Under the pieces are notes generated by a model. That model was not told the origin of the DNA and ran no database searches. It saw nothing but the letters and a program-made list of their open reading frames with translations. The position numbers and the translations under genes were made by a program. A stretch of DNA of 64,000 nucleotides from Halictus rubicundus. Taxonomy: Eukaryota > Arthropoda > Insecta > Hymenoptera > Halictidae. The stretch lies in contig NW_027488624.1 in the NCBI RefSeq assembly GCF_050948215.1, forward strand, positions 248,001 through 312,000. The letters run 5' to 3'. Below are positions 1 through 10,389 of the stretch, in pieces; positions within the stretch are counted from its first letter, which is position 1; each line of letters opens with the position of its first letter.

Positions 1-831
1 GGTTTATAACACGAGCGACTGGAATCCACCTCTTTTGAGGAGTTTAGTACACACTGCATGTCTAGCCTTCCTTTAATTAGTTTTGGAGGCAGGTCTCTGG
101 AAGTTGTGGATGCATTCGTTTGTATGGTCTGGCTTGCGACTCAATAGGGATTGTTAGCGTACCATAAAACTCCAGATGTGACACAGAACACAGGTAGGTG
201 TGCTGGGCGCTACGTCACCAACGCACTAAAGGACTGAAATGAAGGAAACACTTTTATTTTTTCAATGATCGTCGCAAAAAATTGTTCTTCCTTGAATATG
301 GATGGTACCATGGTATTGGGTTGTAAAGGGGTGTTAAACAGAGCTGCAATGCAGCCCATAAAAAATTAGTAGAACGGTGAAATAAAGAGTAAACTAGAAT
401 GTTTTCGAGTAAAATTATTTAAAAATAGTTCTAATGTGTTTTTAAAGTCATCTAGTAAAAATCTTATGGTGCTGAGGTGGAAAAAATATTTATTCATGAA
501 AGAAAATTTTTTTTAATTAATAATAACAGTAGCTATATATATGAAAAAATTTAAGATAGTGTTGATGACAATGGTCGCTTTTAAACTTCGATATGAGATC
601 TGTATTTGTTCGAATTTTTCCGGATTTTCCATTTTTTACAACTAAAGTTTGCAACTACAAACTTGGAAAAAAAATAAAATACGTATCATTACAATTAATA
701 TTATTCTTAATTTATATTAATTAGAGATTTTGTACACAAGATTTACATGTTAGTTACATATTTCATATACAACAATTAAGCTGTACGTTCTAATCCTGGT
801 TAAAAAAATAATGTGCGTTCAGTTTTATGCT
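1..831. other. AT-rich stretch without a gene
   Basis: No open frame of interest, no recognisable transposon protein and no RNA gene was seen here. The sequence is AT-rich with short homopolymers and becomes repetitive only at its right edge, where the GACTGACCGGTTCTGT array starts. Confidence 0.5.
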
Positions 832-1010
832 AAAAGACTGACCGGTTCTGTCCCAGGAAAGACTGACCGGTTCTGTGCCATGCTAAAAGACTGACCGGTT
901 CTGTTCTAGGAAAGACTGACCGGTTCTGTGCCATGCTAAGGCTGAGCAGATGTCAGCACTATATCGGGAACGCCGAAAACCCGGGCGTGAGCACTCTCAT
1001 TCCTCTCTGC
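832..1010. repeat. Dispersed repeat with GACCGGTTCTGT array, copy 1
   Basis: Four imperfect tandem units share the core GACTGACCGGTTCTGT with alternating spacers (AGGAAA or CATGCTAAA). They are followed by a segment containing GGGAACGCCGAAA and GCGTGAGCACTCTCATTCC. The same array plus the same downstream segment recurs at 19553-19720, so this is a dispersed family and not a local expansion. The family could be part of an LTR; no protein clue is attached. Confidence 0.7.
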
Positions 1011-1239
1011 GCCAACATACATTGTATACGCGGCGGCGCGGCGACGGTCCATGGGAAGCGGCAGAGAAACAAGCGAAGATCGGTTCCGAAGGCGGTCGAA
1101 GGAATGCCATCGAACATTCGCTCGCGAGCGTCGGCCAGTGTTCACTTCAGAGCAGCCATTCGTGTCAGTGCCGTGTGTTGTAAGTACGTATTATGGCGAT
1201 TAGGTTTGGAGTATACGTTTTGATTAGTTTTCCCGAAAA

Positions 1240-2762
1240 CAGGCCATTTGTCCGCACAGTACGGCGGTCTCTTTATTTTCCGAGATATTTGCAAAAACTG
1301 TCTATTTTGATGTAAACTTCTGCCTATTTTGAATGACCGAATTTGTTCTTTAGGGCGCGGGAGGGTTCTTTGGTTAAAATGTACAAGGAGATTTTTATTA
1401 TCCACCCTATGAAATTATCGAGTCGATGTTCTCCCACTTTGCAATCAAATTCACAGAAGTAATTTATTCATGATCACGATAAGTTGTTTCTATATATGTA
1501 TTCATTGAGTGATACATGTTATTATTTATTTCCAGTGTTTTCAAATGGGTGAGGTTGGCCAACGGATGCAATGCTGGTTCGCTCTTTACCTCACGCACTG
1601 GTTCCTCGGTCACCCCAGGATCTCATGTTTCCTTTTGAACGGTTAAGAAGTAATTTTGCAGGTATTTCCTCATTATTTCTTTATCAATGTTTTAATTTGA
1701 ATAGATTTTGTTTTATTGAACTTGGAATTTATGGGATATGGGTCGTAGGGATTGGTATTTTCTTATGACTTCTGTGAAATATATTCTTTACGTTCCTTGA
1801 GTTTTAGCGCCTTATATATATATACACATTAATAACCAAATTACGAGAAGTGCCCAAAAACAGGCCATTAGTCCGCACAGTACTGCGGTCTCTTTATTTT
1901 CCGAGATATTTGCAAAAAACTATCTATTTTGATGAAAAATTCTGCCTATTTCGAATGACCGAATTTGATCTTTAAGGCGGGGGAGGGTTGTTTGGTTAAA
2001 ATCCACAAGGAGATTTTTATTATCCACCCTATGAAATTATCGAGTCGATGTTCTCCCACTTTGCAATCAAATTCACAGAAGTAATTTATTCATGATCACG
2101 ATAAGTTGTTTCTATATATGTATTCATTGAGTGATACATGTTATTATTTATTTCCAGTGTTTTCAAATGGGTGAGGTTGGCCAACGGATGCAATGCTGGT
2201 TCGCTCTTTACCTCACGCACTGGTTCCTCGGTCACCCCAGGATCTCATGTTTCCTTTTGAACGGTTAAGAAGTAATTTTGCAGGTATTTCCTCATTATTT
2301 CTTTATCAATGTTTTAATTTGAATAGATTTTGTTTTCTTGAACTTGGAATTTATGGGATATGGGTCGTAGGGATTGGTATTTTCTTATGACTTCTGTGAA
2401 ATATATTCTTTACGTTCCTTGAGTTTTAGCGCCTTATATATATATACACATTAATAACCAAATTACGAGAAGTGCCCAAAAACAGGCCATTAGTCCGCAC
2501 AGTACTGCGGTATCTTTATTTTCCGAGATATTTGCAAAAAACTGCCTATTTTGATGAAAAATTCTGCCTATTTTGAATGACCGAATTTGTTCTTTAGGGC
2601 GGGGGAGGGTTCTTTCGTTAATACCTACAATGCACAACAAACTTTCGTTAATACACCCTATGAAAGTATCGAGTCGATGGGGTCAATGTTCTTCCACTTT
2701 GCAATCAAATTCGCAGAAGTAATCTATTCATGATCACTATAAGCTGTTTCTATACTATATGT
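1240..2762. repeat. 622-bp unit tandemly repeated ~2.4 times
   Basis: CAGGCCATT..GTCCGCACAG recurs at 1240, 1861 and 2483, giving periods of 621 and 622 bp. The first two units are almost identical along their length. The third is complete only for its first ~280 bp and has a small rearrangement near 2620-2650, where TTTCGTTAATAC is duplicated. Each full unit holds a 65-codon open frame (1571-1768 and 2193-2390) that is the same apart from one residue. It has no recognised domain and is probably carried along passively. Each unit also has an acceptor-like TTTCCAG before that segment. Confidence 0.85.
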
Positions 2763-2975
2763 ATCGATTGCCAAATGATTCCTTCAAATATCTCGATGCT
2801 TTAAATTTGACTGCGAGTTCCGACCTGACATGAGTATAGAAATGCCACGAGTGGAAATACTGGAACATTTCGGCAAGAAAAAAACGTAGATAAAACGAAA
2901 ATATACGAAGTAGACATAATAAAGGATTTATTTTGTACATATTAAGAAGCAATATTTTATTCACTATATTGTCTT

Positions 2976-3086
2976 TTAATCTATTTCTTTTTTTTTACTA
3001 ATTATTTCGCCAGTCTTTGAGAATACTCTTTCGGAAGGAACAGATGTTGCCATAACACAAAGATACTCCTTTGCAAGCTTTGATAG
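2976..3086 (-). pseudogene. hAT transposase C-terminal (dimerisation) fragment
   Basis: The minus-strand frame carries the core of the hAT C-terminal dimerisation domain (hATC), including LAKEYLCVMATSVPSERVFS, which matches the family's usual ATSVPSERVFS block. Only about 36 residues are left. The fragment stops shortly after the motif, and on its 5' side it is cut exactly where an LTR-like sequence starting TGTTACG begins at 3087. It is a dead remnant of a transposase of the ZBED/hAT type. Confidence 0.75.
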
Positions 3087-3966
3087 TGTTACGTCCCAAG
3101 TGGGATGAATTACGATTTTAAGAGGATAGGACGCAGTTTCGAACCTACCTGCATACACCGGCTACGGTTCGGGAAATTGAGGATTATTTAAATATTCTTA
3201 TTTTCAAAAAACAACAAAATTATTGATTTATTCAAAATTATGTGCTGAATCAGATATTTTAAATATGATTTTACAAATAGAGATTGTATGTAGTTAGTGC
3301 ATGAACTAGATAGCTTACAAATATTTCGCTTTCGCGAAAGTCGCCGCTTTTCTGGATTCCTCGCAAGTTAGGGCGCTGGTATTTCAATTCGCTCGCAAGT
3401 CGGAAAGTCGGAGTCGCTGTGCTTGTAGGAGGGTCACTGGGCACCCTTTTTAATTAAAAAGCACTTCACCGCACTTTACGCCAGAAACCCGTGATTTATT
3501 TAAAACAGAACTGTTGTTTTATTGCGTGACAAACTTTCAAAACTTTGTAACGGAATGAACTGGACCGAACTCTATGACAGAATGATTGATCTTTGTTATA
3601 TTGGTTCCCTTTTATAGGATGGACAGTCCTTTGTTTCAATAGGATGTTGATTTAATCTTCTAATTTTTCTATCCAATGCGCGTCACTCTTACCATGGGAT
3701 CAGTGTGCCTTCTTGGAACTTAGTATAACTGGACACACTTTCTGTTTATTTTTCAGGGTGACACCGATCTTTACTGCGTCTGTCGCAGGAGGATAATTGG
3801 AATTGTTTTGTGCGCTAACTTCCTAGAAATTTTAACACCTATCTTAATCCTATTTATTTCCTTCTCCTCGCGTGACGTTATTGGGTTTCAACAATAGTTC
3901 ATAATAATTCTTTGTCTGAAGTTTTAATCGTTTGATTCTTGAGCGGTCGAACCACCGGACGTGACA
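3087..3966. repeat. LTR-like sequence, family with TGTTACGTCCC start (copy A)
   Basis: The segment begins TGTTACGTCCCAAGTGGGA and ends ACCACCGGACGTGACA, the TG..CA form of an LTR. Its first ~550 bp align with 31677-32300 (shared GGATAGGACGCAGTTTCG and GATGGACAGTCCTTTG), and its end recurs at 45360-45424. The left flank is a hAT fragment and the right flank a Gypsy pol fragment. The flanks do not duplicate each other, so the copy is probably rearranged and not a clean solo LTR. Confidence 0.6.
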
Positions 3967-4180
3967 CAGTTCTGGAGAACGTATTCGCGACCACATCGTA
4001 GCGTCCGGAAATATGTTGAATGTTGGTGGCGAATTGGCTAATGAAATCTAATTGTCCAATTTGTCTCGGAGTGTGTTCATCGGGTTTATGCGAAATTTTT
4101 CGGATTGTTGACCCATGGAGGTCTTGCCTCTTCTATTGATCCTGCTCTTCTTAGAAACATCAAAAGATGTCTTCAGAATC
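3967..4180 (-). pseudogene. Ty3/Gypsy pol fragment (end of RNase H), copy 1
   Basis: The reverse complement is closely related to 24420-24560, which reads as the end of a Gypsy RNase H domain (LDFISQFATNIQHISGR followed by a VVANTLSR-type motif). Further copies lie at 7037-7200 and 8600-8760. The fragment begins abruptly after the LTR-like sequence. It has no reading frame long enough to function. Confidence 0.55.
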
Positions 4181-4689
4181 TTCGTATTCGACAGTCGACT
4201 TTATCACAAAACACGACTGCCTCGATGGAGGCTTCCGTTACGAGAATCTTCCCGCTCATCATCGACTCTTAAAGGGAAATTGTTTTTTGATTTGATTAAA
4301 AAAGTAATTGATCCCAGCGATGGTCCATATCGCCATAGAATAAATGTGTTCAGTGCCGTCCAGAGCATAGTACACAGAAATTTTACCATAACTGGACTGA
4401 ATGTTAAATGCTTCATTCCTACACACTACAATGAGTGTAAAGAATATTGATAACAACATTCTTTTACTTTCAATGTAATCTTACTGTTTACAGTACAATT
4501 CAGTACTGTACAAAGGATCCACAGAAATTCAGAGCATAGTACACAAAATTGCTAACAGAAAATGTAATGAATAATGAAGAAAGCGTGCCTGTAAAATGGG
4601 ACGATCCCCCAAAACGGAAGTGTACACAGTACTGTTATGCCGCATCATCCTCCAACCTTATCTTCGCCCTTTTTGCCCGGCTGATTCAC

Positions 4690-5283
4690 CTATTTGACTG
4701 GACTAGGAACGGCGGAGTTACGTGTCCGGTGACACATATTAAGGTTCCAAAGGAATCTTAATAAACGAAAATCGTCTAAATTTTTTAAGTCCGGTTTATT
4801 TACTACCTTTAATGTATAATCTTCTTTAATCTTGTCTTTAATCTGTACTCCTTCGTCGGAGTTCTCGGCGCATTTACTTATAATTGCAAAGAAATCATTT
4901 CCATAGACTAAAAACAAACATAACCAATCGTGTAAGTTCTCTACACCTCCGTCTATTAAGTCTTGATTGTGCATCATCATTGAGAATAAATCCTCGAGTA
5001 GATTTGTGTTGATGTTAAGAACATTTGTTGCCCTGAAACTAGGAATTTTGAGTTTCTTATATTCTTCTGGTAATTTAAAATTGGATGGTGACAATGTATT
5101 TAGTTGTACGCATGACTCTGGTGATATCATATTCCCTTTGGTGAAGATTTCTATATCCCCAAACATATAACTCACTTCCGAGCTGTCGACCATCCGATAT
5201 TGCTCCTTATTTCTTGGCTGTATCATTTTTAATAATGTTTCCAGAGTAATGGTCTCAGTTGGAAATAATTGCAAGTCGTCCAT
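4690..5283 (-). CDS. Unidentified 197-residue ORF
   Basis: This is an open minus-strand frame of 197 codons starting MDDLQLFPTETITLETLLKM. It has normal-looking amino-acid composition: a mix of hydrophobic and charged residues, and hydrophobic helices near residues 120-135. No domain is recognised. The last ~25 residues run into sequence of different character and are probably not original. The ORF lies between Gypsy and P-element debris. A captured viral gene (endogenous viral element, for example a nucleoprotein-like one) or a transposon-encoded protein are both possible; neither is shown by a motif. Confidence 0.4.
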   Translation of the reverse strand: MDDLQLFPTETITLETLLKMIQPRNKEQYRMVDSSEVSYMFGDIEIFTKGNMISPESCVQLNTLSPSNFKLPEEYKKLKIPSFRATNVLNINTNLLEDLFSMMMHNQDLIDGGVENLHDWLCLFLVYGNDFFAIISKCAENSDEGVQIKDKIKEDYTLKVVNKPDLKNLDDFRLLRFLWNLNMCHRTRNSAVPSPVK

Positions 5284-5370
5284 TTTAATTTGTGGCTATA
5301 CCCCCTGATTTTTACCGGTGAATGATCACACAAATATGTTTAAATAATATTTTATGTGACTTTTCCCCTA

Positions 5371-5880
5371 CTATATCGATCCTATAACTGTTATTTTTCG
5401 GTTCCAGTTTCGTTTATAATTCGGTTCTGTGACAGAACGTAGAGTATACAATGTGTGCAAGCAACTAAATCATCATCAGTGCGACCCTAAAATACGACGA
5501 TGAAAGGTTAGCGTGTACTGACAAAACACAAATCAGCGCGTTCTCCCTTATGTATCTGTAGCGTCCAGGAATTCGTGATTTTCGCTAATTAATGAGATCG
5601 AACATTGTTCGCAACCAGATTTTGCAACATATTTCATGACCACAAATCCTGCAAAATATTCAACCCCAGATACTTCTAATGTTTTATCAATTATATATGA
5701 CGCATCAATGACAACTTCTTCGACATCAATAAACGTTTCTTGATCAATTTCACGTTCAGGACTTGTATTTGTCGATATTAGTGCAACATTAGATGTAGCA
5801 TCATATTTCGAGCTTGGAATTAATGTTTCGTCCTCATCATCTAAACCTCCCGTCCTAATCCTCTTCACTGTTCTGAATGT
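5371..5880 (-). pseudogene. P-element transposase 3' fragment (copy A, unoccupied site)
   Basis: The minus-strand frame 5548-5880 gives the C-terminal part of a P/THAP9-type transposase, with the conserved VEYFAGFVVMKYV stretch followed by CEQC. The same sequence occurs at 45546-45707, 48387-48410 and 52855-53150, where it is split by two later insertions. Here it is continuous, so it gives the empty-site version (GTAT at 5552-5555). Only the terminal ~110 residues are present, so the copy is inactive. Confidence 0.7.
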
Positions 5881-5929
5881 ATTAAATATCCCAATGGAAA
5901 AGATTGTTGGAACAAGTACAGTTGGAGCT

Positions 5930-6216
5930 CGAGCCATGTCGAGTATGAATGTTGGTTTGTCGGGATTATTATCGAAAGATATTAAAAATTTAACAGGCCG
6001 TGAAATATTTATTTCGCATTGTATTTTACACCAAGAAAATTTGGGTGCTAAAGTTTTAAAAATGTCTAATTTAGTTCCACCTATTATTAGAATTGTAAAT
6101 TTTATTAGATTTCGAGGACTAAACCATGGTGAGTTTAAAGAATTTTTGAAAGATGTGGAAAGCGAATATGGCGATATTCTGTTTAACACTAAAGTTCGGT
6201 GGTTAATCACTGGGTT
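5930..6216 (+). pseudogene. hAT-like transposase fragment (GTF2IRD2/ZBED type)
   Basis: The plus-strand frame contains FISHCILHQENLGAKVLKM, then VNFIRFRGLNHGEFKEFL and ESEYGDILFNTKVRWL. That order is typical of the hAT-derived transposase family that includes GTF2IRD2, ZBED and SCAND3-like proteins. The frame loses the family motif right after VRWL, where SKG is expected. Both ends are truncated, leaving about 95 residues. It lies head-to-head against the P fragment. Confidence 0.75.
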
Positions 6217-6249
6217 AGGCCCTTTGTTCGAAACAGCATTTGGTTAACT

Positions 6250-7030
6250 GGGAAACTTCACAGTTACAATAATTTACGTACCTTCAAGATGAAGAGTCGA
6301 TTTTGCTTGTATTATTTCGGGTCCAATTTACTTTTGTACGGTTACCCATACGTACACAGACTAACTACGAATATTCCTAACGGACGGCACAACAATGACT
6401 CCCAAATTTCGGCAGCTGGTTACCTCCTGGCTAGCAGAGATGGGAAATTGAACGGTTTTTTTTTGCGCATACGCGACGGTTTTGTCGTCAGTAAAGTAAT
6501 AAGATTGGCTAAACTGGGGTACCTTAGTCGCATAATTTCGCAAAATTTGTGATGATTTAATTTTGAAAAATGAATGTATAATATGCGTAAATGTATGTAT
6601 ATATATTAGTTCGTTGCATTTGGCACATTCCCGATAATAACACTTCCCCACGACTTTCTCCACAATATAGCTACGGTATTGGTTTTAGGCGCGCATGCGC
6701 GAGAAAACCCGTCTGAAATCCCATCACTGCTGGCGAGTTCAACGATGGGATATTGGACGGGTGTTTTGCGTATGCGCGTCCAGCGCAGTAAATTGCCTTG
6801 GAAATTGCTATTAATTCTGTAGCGTGACGTTTGAAGTCTAACGTTAAAGTCAAACATCGTCGTTGAAGTCAAAACATTAACGAACCAAAAGGTTGTAACG
6901 TTGCAATGTTTTGATTTTTTCCATCATCGTCCATTGAAGTCTTGGTTCAATGGTGGGAAAAAATGTCCAGTCCTGTAGAGCTCCCATACCAGGCTAAGCC
7001 CTAATTTACTCCAGAGGATTTAGATCACTG
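6250..7030. other. No gene; GCGC-rich short inverted segments
   Basis: No supported gene. The stretch around 6685-6790 has repeated GCGCATGCGC / GCGTATGCGCG words and two CCCATC/GATGGG pairs in opposite orientation, as in a decayed miniature element. The rest is AT-rich. Short frames here look like chance. Confidence 0.4.
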
Positions 7031-7036
7031 TATTGT

Positions 7037-7811
7037 GGATGGACTTGGATGGAATTGCCTAATGAAGTCTAATTGTCCAATTTGTCTCGGAGTGTGTTTA
7101 TCGGGTTTATGCGAAATTTATCAGATTGTTGACCCGTGGAGGTCTTGCCTCTTCTATTATTGCCACTCTTCTCAGTAACAACAAAAGATGTCTTCGAATT
7201 TGTCGCTATTCCCCTGAATTTCAGCCATGCTGACGCGTATTCACTAACACGCAAGTTCGTGTGTTCGTACATCACTAGAACGCGTGTGTTCTGTGTACAA
7301 CCCGTGGCTGTCATATTTTTTGATTGTCCCACCGCTGATAGATATGTGGTGCTTCGCTGTTTAATTACCGCCATCTGCGACTCTAATCCCGCGTTGACGA
7401 TTGCACCAGTATGCAGATGGTCCCGGTCGCTCAAACGGCGGACGGACGGTCATGCAAATACCAGATGATAGGTTTTAATTTACTGATCAGTAGTTTGAAT
7501 AAATGGAAAGAATGGAACTTCGCTCTCCGACGGTTTAAGCAAGACTAACTGGCAAGTTTCTATAGCCGGATAACCTGACCCGGTGATGGTGTAATCGTGA
7601 GTCGTTTGTTTTTTAGCTTCAGACTGACGATGTTGGCATTATGCGTCTGCAACTCTGAGTCAACTGCCTGGTCTGTCGCTAGCTCATCGAAATCAATGCC
7701 CTTATCCACCGTTGCAGTTTCGGAAATCCCGAAAGAATTATTTCCGATCGAGGAGCGGCGTTTACTTCGGTCGACTTTCAAAACTATTGTATGGATGAAA
7801 GAATTTAACAT
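7037..7811 (-). pseudogene. Ty3/Gypsy pol fragments, copy 2
   Basis: Two blocks are recognised. 7037-7200 matches the RNase H tail and adjacent segment seen at 3967-4180. 7560-7811 gives, on the minus strand, TATVDKGIDFDELATDQAVD and SLKLKNKRLTITPSPGQV, which follow the RNase H domain in the copy at 24364-24576. The blocks are separated and out of frame. Between them (7200-7550) is a segment shared with 8946-9110 containing GCCATGCTGACGCGTATTC. All are decayed parts of one Gypsy family. Confidence 0.55.
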
Positions 7812-8350
7812 ATTTTAATTACGACGGGGATTCCACGAGGGAACGGGCAGGTCGAGAGAACAGTTAGGACGATAATTCCGGTACTTACACAATTATCTTT
7901 GGACAAACTCGATCAATGGTACAAGTTTGTCGAAAAAGTACAATTGTGCGTTAACAGTACTTACCAGCGGAGCGTTGGCATGACTCCCTTTTAAGTCATG
8001 TTCGGCATGCGAATATGACACAAACGACACCATGATATCCTCGCGATAATTGAACAAGAAACACAGACACGATTAGAAGACAACTCTGCTGTCCACTAAA
8101 GTCCCGTATGAGGCGAGCGTCGCACGTTTTAAATAGTTGGTGATAATTGTCAATGTTGATCTTTTAAGAGATCACTTAAAAAGTGATCCCACTTTTGAAG
8201 TTTGTAAGCTGAATTACGCGGAAAGCAATCCTCACAGTCCACTTATACACTTATACACTCACTCTATCTCGGCCGAGCCCCCATAAAGATTGTGAGGATT
8301 GGAAGGTTTCGTTAAATCAAGTCTGTGTTTAAGATAATGTGAAAACTATA
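7812..8350. other. No gene seen
   Basis: This is spacer between Gypsy fragments. Nothing coding or structured was recognised apart from a short inverted pair at AAGAGATCACTTAAAAAGTGATC near 8167-8190. Confidence 0.4.
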
Positions 8351-8469
8351 TTTGATTAGAATCTAGTAATACCACGCTGTTCTGTACTATGCACTGCGAT
8401 CCGCTCTCTTCGACTGTCGAAACCACTCTGACCATTTTCTTTTAGACAAGGCTCTCGTCCCCTAACTTG

Positions 8470-8760
8470 ACCTAGTGATGGTATAATCGTGGGCCGTCTG
8501 TTTTTTAGCTTCAGACTGACGTTGTTGGCGATATGCGTCTGCAACTCTGAGTCAACTTGGCTGGTCTGTCGCTAGCTCATCGAAATGAATGCCCTTATCC
8601 ACTGTTGCAGTTCTGCACAATGCATTCGCGACCACATCGTAGCGTCCGGAAATATGTTGAATGTTGGTGGCGAATTGGCTAATGAAATCTAATTGTCCAA
8701 CTTGTCTTGGAGTGTGTTTATCGGGTTTATGCGAATTTTTTCAAAGTGTTGATCCGTGGG
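8470..8760 (-). pseudogene. Ty3/Gypsy pol fragment, copy 3
   Basis: The segment is closely similar to 24290-24545 and to 3967-4090: the DKGxxFDELATDQ stretch, then the RNase H tail related to FATNIQHISGR, both on the minus strand. It is out of frame and short. A separate ~190-bp coding-looking segment has been placed against it at 8760. Confidence 0.55.
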
Positions 8761-8945
8761 TATTCACTTATGTTTCTCCAATCTAGCTCGATTTCCAATT
8801 TTTCCAAATCTTCTTTACAAGAACATGCACCTGCTAATGATGTTAACAAAACTTTGTGATTATTACATCCATAAACCACTAATCTAGCCAGAGTTTCATG
8901 AACTAATAAAGCTGCCTGCTTTAATGATAAAAGATCATGGTGTTG
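8760..8945 (-). other. Short coding-looking fragment of unknown origin
   Basis: The minus frame reads HDLLSLKQAALLVHETLARL followed by VVYGCNNHKVLLTSLAGACS and CKEDLEKLEIELDWRNISE. Composition is protein-like and unlike the surrounding Gypsy debris. It interrupts a segment that is continuous at 7080-7200, so it was probably inserted there. No family is recognised. Confidence 0.35.
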
Positions 8946-9109
8946 GTCCGTGGGGGTTTTGCATTTTCTATTACTTCTACCCTTCTCAGTAACATCAAAA
9001 AATGTCTTCGAATTTGTCGTTATTACCCTGAATTTCAGCCATGCTGACGCGTATTCACTAACACGCAAATTCGTGTGTTCGTGCATCACTTGTGTCCGTG
9101 ATGCCAAGT

Positions 9110-9252
9110 ATGCAAACTTAAGTTATGTAGCTATGCTACAACTGATGCTAAAATATCTATCGAGAAGGCACTGAAAGAGGTAAACAGAAATCTAGTAAAA
9201 ATAGGACTCGATCTTTCACTAGAGAAAACCAACTTTATGGTTTTCAACTGAA
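9110..9252 (+). pseudogene. LINE reverse-transcriptase fragment
   Basis: The plus strand reads TTDAKISIEKALKEVNRNL then VKIGLDLSLEKTNFMVFN. This resembles the region just after the catalytic Y-x-DD of non-LTR reverse transcriptases, where an amphipathic helix is followed by GLxLxxxKTxFMxF. The catalytic motif itself is not recognisable. About 45 residues remain. Confidence 0.5.
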
Positions 9253-9546
9253 AGGGGTTTTCAAACCCTCCGGGACAGTCACTTTTCAAATTTCCATTAA
9301 ATTTTCTCTTTTTCTGTCCTTCATGTTTGCTGAATCAAGTTTTATTTCTAGTAATGCTGGTCCCTTATGATTTTCTGGATATAGCCTGATTGGAATTTTT
9401 TTGATTTTATTTTTATTTTCTATGTCAGTTTCCATTTCCATATATACAAGAATGATACCAATAATAAACGGAATCCTGGGAAAACAGGACTAATCAAACC
9501 CTCCAATTCTGAAGAAGCAATTCAGAAGCAATCGGGTTATGATAAT

Positions 9547-10019
9547 GTGGTCAGTAAAATAGACAGTGATTGTGACACCTCTGTTGGATCAACGTCAAGT
9601 TTGCCACAACAGCTGAACATGTTACAGATGAACAAAAGAAGGTCTGAAATTTCGATCAGCTCTGAAATTGCTGACCAGACTACAAAGACAATGGAGAGTA
9701 CATTTAACGAAGATGAAATTCCTTCCTTGGTCTACAGAAATAAAAAACCATTATTCCATCTCAAGAGGTGATTATAGCCAATATCGATCCCAGTGTAGAG
9801 CTAAAGGAGATATTAACTCTTTTGAATGATTATCATCCGATCGCCACTACTTTCATCGAGCAAGTACCAGACTCTGGAATTAGGTACATTCATGCTTATT
9901 TCACGACAGTCAGCGATGCATTAGCAATCGAAAAGAAATTTGATAAGTACCTCTTGCGTGAACATATTCTTATTGTTCTGAGACCAGAGATGTTGGTAAA
10001 GGAAGCATTTCATATGTAA
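9547..10019 (+). pseudogene. Broken two-frame ORF, unknown protein
   Basis: Two overlapping plus frames (9547-9771 and 9768-10019) look like one protein broken by a frameshift in the run of A residues near 9740-9760. The first part is serine/threonine-rich. The second begins VIIANIDPSVELKEILTLL and ends about 80 residues later. The pattern is vaguely like an RNA-binding fold, but no motif is convincing. It could be ORF1 of a retroelement or a host exon. Confidence 0.3.
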
Positions 10020-10389
10020 ATGGTTACATTTCGCTTAAGCCGGCTCCGAAGGCGCATCACGGTCATCGACGGGGGTCGTGTTCAAAGACCTCGTAAAAGC
10101 ATTATTGGCAATTTATGCTTTTATGTTTTTAATCAGAACAATATTGTTAATACGAATGAGTTGTACAGCTTATCCCGATCAAAATGAGTCCAAACACGAC
10201 ATCATTTGGACTGTCTTTAATGAGATTGTAATTTTTATCGTAACATTACGTATCAGTGAAACTTGTTCGATTACACTCGAATTTGACCTCATTTTCATCA
10301 GGAAAATCCCCTCCATTTGCTCGTCACAATTTTAGGAGGATATGTTGAAAAATCTAAAAATTTAAACTTTCATTCGTGCGCGTGTCTAG

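Noticed and set aside
832..940. CRISPR-like array
   Set aside because: The short repeats have near-identical spacers and recur as a dispersed family at 19553.
1571..2390. Two identical 65-codon ORFs as a duplicated gene
   Set aside because: Identity follows from the 622-bp tandem duplication; short, no motif and no conserved start context.
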